Shown here: in pieces, positions 60,726 to 64,000 of the stretch
Layout of the letters: every line of letters starts with the position of its first letter
Numbering within the stretch: position 1 is the stretch's first letter
Assembly: GCF_024585285.1 (NCBI RefSeq)
Contig: NZ_CP040755.1
Location: forward strand, 3,410,001 to 3,474,000
DNA length: 64,000 bases
Source: Colwellia sp. M166
GTDB lineage: Bacteria; Pseudomonadota; Gammaproteobacteria; Enterobacterales; Alteromonadaceae
Direction: 5' to 3'
Position numbers and translations under genes: made by a program
The notes under the pieces: generated by a model
The model's input: only the letters and a program-made list of their open reading frames with translations
Told to the model about the DNA's origin: nothing
Databases searched by the model: none

Positions 60726-61459
60726 AAGCAATATCGTTTATATTTTTAACTTTTTTTGTGCTGTCAAATTATGTAATGGCCGATGAATCCGTAAATAAGA
60801 TTTTAAAAAACATAGACGAACTGTATCGAAGCAAGGGCAGTCAAGGGAAAATAGAGATGGAAGTTATTACGCCCGACTGGTCTCGTACTATGAAAATGGA
60901 TATGTGGACAAAGGGAATGGATTATACATTCATCAGAATAAAAGAGCCCAGAAAAGACAAGGGTGTAAGTTCGCTCAAAAGAGAAGATGATGTTTGGAAC
61001 TTTTTCCCAAAAATTAACAAAGTCATAAAAGTCCCACCATCAATGATGATGGGATCATGGATGGGTTCTGATTTTACGAACGATGATTTAGTCAAAGAGT
61101 CTTCGCTCATAAAAGACTATAAAACCACTAATGTAAAAGAGTCTGATGGAAATATCGAAATAACTCTTGTTCCTCATAAAAACACAGTAAGTCTATGGGG
61201 CAAAATTTTATTAGTAGTTGAGAAAAAATCTGAACTTCCTCTAAGACAAGAATATTTTGACGAAAGAAACGAAAAAATAAGAATTTTATTCTATAAGGAT
61301 GTCAAAAAATTTGGAAACAGGACAATACCCGCAACAATGGAGTTGCAACCTTTAACAAAAAAAGGTCACAAAACTATTATACGATACAAAGAAGTTGAAT
61401 TTGATACCAATGTGCCTGCCACGACATTTACATTAACCAATCTTCAAAAAAGAAGGTAG
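60722..61459 (+). CDS. LolA-like outer-membrane lipoprotein-sorting protein
   Basis: The 245 residues start with a signal peptide ending near VMA-DE, so the protein is periplasmic. The half-barrel LolA-like family is recognised from IRIKEPRKDKGVSSLKRE, DDVWNFFPKINKVIKVPPSMM and GSWMGSDFTNDDLVKES. Family members bind lipid or lipoprotein acyl chains and often sit beside RND or FtsX-type exporters, as here. The substrate is unknown. Confidence 0.82.
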   Translation: MKAISFIFLTFFVLSNYVMADESVNKILKNIDELYRSKGSQGKIEMEVITPDWSRTMKMDMWTKGMDYTFIRIKEPRKDKGVSSLKREDDVWNFFPKINKVIKVPPSMMMGSWMGSDFTNDDLVKESSLIKDYKTTNVKESDGNIEITLVPHKNTVSLWGKILLVVEKKSELPLRQEYFDERNEKIRILFYKDVKKFGNRTIPATMELQPLTKKGHKTIIRYKEVEFDTNVPATTFTLTNLQKRR

Positions 61460-61462
61460 GTC

Positions 61463-62674
61463 ATGCTTTTTAAAATGGCATTTAGAAATCTGTTGAGGAA
61501 TAAACGAAGAACTCTGCTGACATCCCTGATGATGATTGGTGGGTATACATTTATTTCGATGAGTTTAGCTCTTGTTAATGGTTCTTTCGGACAAATTATC
61601 TCAGCGTTCACTGAACAATATACTGGCCATGTCCAGGTTGCTAACAATGATTTTGTTGAAAACCCTTCTCTTCAAAAAACTATCGCTCATTACAATGATA
61701 GAATAAATGAAATTGAAAAAAATGACTTAGTTCGTATTGTTGCGCCAAGGATATATAGCGAAGCATTGCTATATTCAAAAAATAAAACATTTGGGGCCGA
61801 GATTGTGGGAATTGATCCTAAAAGGGAAATGGATGCAACCCACTATGATAAGAGAATATTTGAAGGCATACCATTTGACAAAGACGATACAAATTATAAG
61901 GCCATAATTGGAAAAAAAATTGCAAAAATTTTAAGTGCAAAAATTGGAGAAGATATTGTTCTGATTTCTCAAGGGGCCGATGGTTCCATTGCAAATGATA
62001 TTTTTAAAATAGTCGGAATCATTGGGACAGAGCAAGAAGGAAAAGATGACTATCGCGTTTATTTACCATTAAAAACAGCAGCAGAATTTTACACTTTATA
62101 TGGTCGAGTCCACGAACTTTCAATTCATTTAAAAGATTTCAATAAGGCAAGAAACTTTGCCCAAAATCTTCATTTCACGGATAAAAATTTAATTGCTCGC
62201 CCTTGGCAAATTGTCGAATCTGACTTTTATCGAGCTATGAACGCCGATCAAAGAGGAAATAATATTAGTATCTTTATTTTAATATTAATGGTTGGCGTTG
62301 GAATATTAAATACCATCCTTATGTCCACTCTTGAAAGAACTAGAGAGTTTGGAGTTTTAAAAGCACTTGGTACTCTTCCAAAACAGCTATTTAGTTTAAT
62401 ACTAATGGAAGGAATTTTTCTTTCACTTATTTGCACAGCCGTTGGACTAATTTTTTCCCTGAGTCTTAACTATTACCTAACGAAAAATGGAATTGTTTTT
62501 TCCGAGCCCATCCCATTTGAAGGAACGACAATCTCAGAATTAAGGGCACAAATTTCGCTCGATAGTTACCTTTATCCAACATTGCTTATTATTTTAACAA
62601 CATTACTAGCGACTCTATACCCAGGAATTAAGTCTTCCAAAATCGGAGTTTCAGAAGCCTTGAGGGAGATTTGA
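61463..62674 (+). CDS. FtsX/LolE-type ABC transporter permease 1
   Basis: The 403 residues follow the MacB/LolC plan. A first membrane helix after LLRNKRRTLLTSLMM (residues about 18-42) leads into a large periplasmic domain (about 45-265). Three further helices lie near 270-295, 318-345 and 368-392. It ends in the typical GVSEALREI. It probably pairs with the second permease. Confidence 0.88.
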   Translation: MLFKMAFRNLLRNKRRTLLTSLMMIGGYTFISMSLALVNGSFGQIISAFTEQYTGHVQVANNDFVENPSLQKTIAHYNDRINEIEKNDLVRIVAPRIYSEALLYSKNKTFGAEIVGIDPKREMDATHYDKRIFEGIPFDKDDTNYKAIIGKKIAKILSAKIGEDIVLISQGADGSIANDIFKIVGIIGTEQEGKDDYRVYLPLKTAAEFYTLYGRVHELSIHLKDFNKARNFAQNLHFTDKNLIARPWQIVESDFYRAMNADQRGNNISIFILILMVGVGILNTILMSTLERTREFGVLKALGTLPKQLFSLILMEGIFLSLICTAVGLIFSLSLNYYLTKNGIVFSEPIPFEGTTISELRAQISLDSYLYPTLLIILTTLLATLYPGIKSSKIGVSEALREI

Positions 62675-62675
62675 T

Positions 62676-63893
62676 ATGATGTTCATTAAAATAGGATATC
62701 GTAATATTTTTAGAAACAAAAGAAGGTCATTACTAACAAGCATTATTATTGGTCTCGGACTGGCGGCAATGATAATAACTGATGGCTTTTTATCTGGAAT
62801 GAATGAAAATATGATAAAAATTATCACCAATAGCTTAGTTGGTGAAGGACAAATTCATCATCCGAAATTTCGTGACTCTATGAAAATAGAAGATCAAATT
62901 CAAAATATTTCTAAAGTAAAAGAAATATTAGATTCAGACGTTGACGTAAAGGCCTATTCACAACGAACAATTTCATTTGCCATGATTTCTTCTCCAAGGG
63001 CCATGAAAAATGTGTCTCTATACGGTATTGAGCCTGATAAAGAAATTTTAGTCTCCAATATTAATAAACAAATAATTGAAGGAGATTTTGTAAGCAATGA
63101 AAACTCACTTGTTATTGGAGACACCTTACAAAAACGACTTTCAGTAAGATTGGGTGATAAAGTTGTTGTGACGGTGGCGAAAGCCAAGTCTGGTGAAATT
63201 TCCCAGGAGCTTTTCCGTATTACAGGAATTATTAAAGCCGGATCAAAAGAAATGGATGAAAAATCAGCATTCATCCATATTTCAAGAGGGCAAAGGCTTT
63301 TAGGTATCGAAGATAATATCCATGAAATCGCAGTGAAATTTAAAAATATTAGCCAAAAACAGAAAGATCATAGTTCACTTTGGGAGAAGATTAATGTGAC
63401 AGGAAATTTAGGAGAAAGTTGGGAAAATATTGTTTCTAGCTTTGTCGGGATGATGAGCCTTGTCGATCAGCTTAAAGGACTCATTGCAATGATTCTGATT
63501 GTTTTGGTTGCTCTTGGAATTATTAATACTCTTTTTATGGCCCTCTATGAGCGAATGTTTGAGTTTTCAGTTCTTAGAGCATTAGGCACAAAAGGACGAG
63601 AGATTATTTTGATGATTGTATCTGAAGCTGGTTCACTCTCCTTAGTAAGTATTATTGCAGGTATAATAATAGCTCTTTTTATTGCTATTCCATTAAAAAT
63701 TTGGGGCGTTGATTTTACGGGAATTGATCTTGCCCAGGTTACTTTTAAGGAGCCTATCTATTTTGTTTTCACATACTCACAATTTGTCATTTTTCCGATA
63801 GCAACATTTATTTTCACTCTTATTGTTGGATTTTATCCAGCAATACACGCCAGTCGTATAAAGATGAGTGAAGCGATGAAAAGGAGCCTATAA
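62676..63893 (+). CDS. FtsX/LolE-type ABC transporter permease 2
   Basis: This second permease of 405 residues has the same layout: NIFRNKRRSLLTSIIIGLG at the N terminus, a periplasmic domain, then three membrane helices. It ends ASRIKMSEAMKRSL. It starts one base after the first permease stop. Two different permeases plus one ATPase recall LolCDE rather than the MacB homodimer. Confidence 0.88.
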   Translation: MMFIKIGYRNIFRNKRRSLLTSIIIGLGLAAMIITDGFLSGMNENMIKIITNSLVGEGQIHHPKFRDSMKIEDQIQNISKVKEILDSDVDVKAYSQRTISFAMISSPRAMKNVSLYGIEPDKEILVSNINKQIIEGDFVSNENSLVIGDTLQKRLSVRLGDKVVVTVAKAKSGEISQELFRITGIIKAGSKEMDEKSAFIHISRGQRLLGIEDNIHEIAVKFKNISQKQKDHSSLWEKINVTGNLGESWENIVSSFVGMMSLVDQLKGLIAMILIVLVALGIINTLFMALYERMFEFSVLRALGTKGREIILMIVSEAGSLSLVSIIAGIIIALFIAIPLKIWGVDFTGIDLAQVTFKEPIYFVFTYSQFVIFPIATFIFTLIVGFYPAIHASRIKMSEAMKRSL

Positions 63894-64000
63894 TGGATGA
63901 AATAATATTTGATGTTAAAAATGTAACTAAAATATTTGGAGAGACTGAGGAAACAAAAGTAAATGCACTCAAAAATGTTAAGTTAGAAATTCATCGGGGT
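63893..64000 (+). CDS. ABC transporter ATP-binding protein (5' end only)
   Basis: The ATG shares one base with the previous stop codon and follows AAGGAG at 63881-63886. The 36 visible residues (MDEIIFDVKNVTKIFGETEE, then TKVNALKNVKLEIHRG) match the start of a LolD/MacB-type ATPase. Walker A would lie just beyond the window. Confidence 0.82.
   Translation, partial: MDEIIFDVKNVTKIFGETEETKVNALKNVKLEIHRG

Overview
The window reads as the chromosome of a marine gammaproteobacterium of the Alteromonadales, most like Colwellia/Thalassotalea. This is inferred from low G+C, protein character and housekeeping gene order. No 16S rRNA is present, so the genus is not proven. Positions 1-30,100 are ordinary core chromosome. 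In order they hold the 3' end of a glutaryl-CoA dehydrogenase, a fused alpha/beta 2-oxoacid dehydrogenase E1 coupled to a FabD-like acyltransferase, argR, galM, ispB divergent from rplU-rpmA-cgtA, folA, a chemoreceptor, and the minus-strand run lptD-surA-pdxA-rsmA-apaG-apaH. Divergent from lptD lie amgK-murU-djlA. These are followed by a zinc-uptake cluster without an ATPase gene, nhaR/nhaA, a small secreted protein and a second chemoreceptor.

Positions 30,100-37,500 are an accessory stretch of poorly known genes: lipoproteins, membrane proteins and a fragment of an Ig-like/VCBS adhesin repeat. It contains two copies of a dispersed repeat of about 190 bp. At 37,544-37,588 lies the 3' part of a tRNA-Ile(CAU) gene, followed by a P4-type tyrosine integrase. 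This looks like the attachment-site edge of a genomic island.

Positions 39,576-56,081 are nested mobile elements. A truncated IS21-family copy abuts a Tn3-family element (41,312-56,081) that carries only its transposase. That transposase gene is split by an 11.6-kb element (43,717-55,278). The inner element encodes three tyrosine recombinases plus a small coiled-coil protein and is flanked by an 8-bp direct repeat. Joining its ends would give an inverted-arm core site around a 6-bp spacer. This matches the plan of strand-biased circularizing integrative elements (SEs, Tn6283-like). Its cargo is a small membrane-protein/XRE-regulator pair and an IS1182-family element, which is itself interrupted by a complete IS21-family copy with a 5-bp target duplication. 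Several genes here carry single-base homopolymer frameshifts.

Positions 56,082-64,000 hold a small ORF and a CheY-like receiver protein. Next comes a G+C-rich ISPpu12-like element (56,699-60,070) with an ISL3-family transposase, lspA, a cation-efflux protein and a MerR regulator. Last is an AT-rich operon of TetR, a LolA-like protein, two FtsX-type ABC permeases and an ABC ATPase, cut by the window end. The operon resembles a Lol-type lipoprotein or lipid export module under TetR control.
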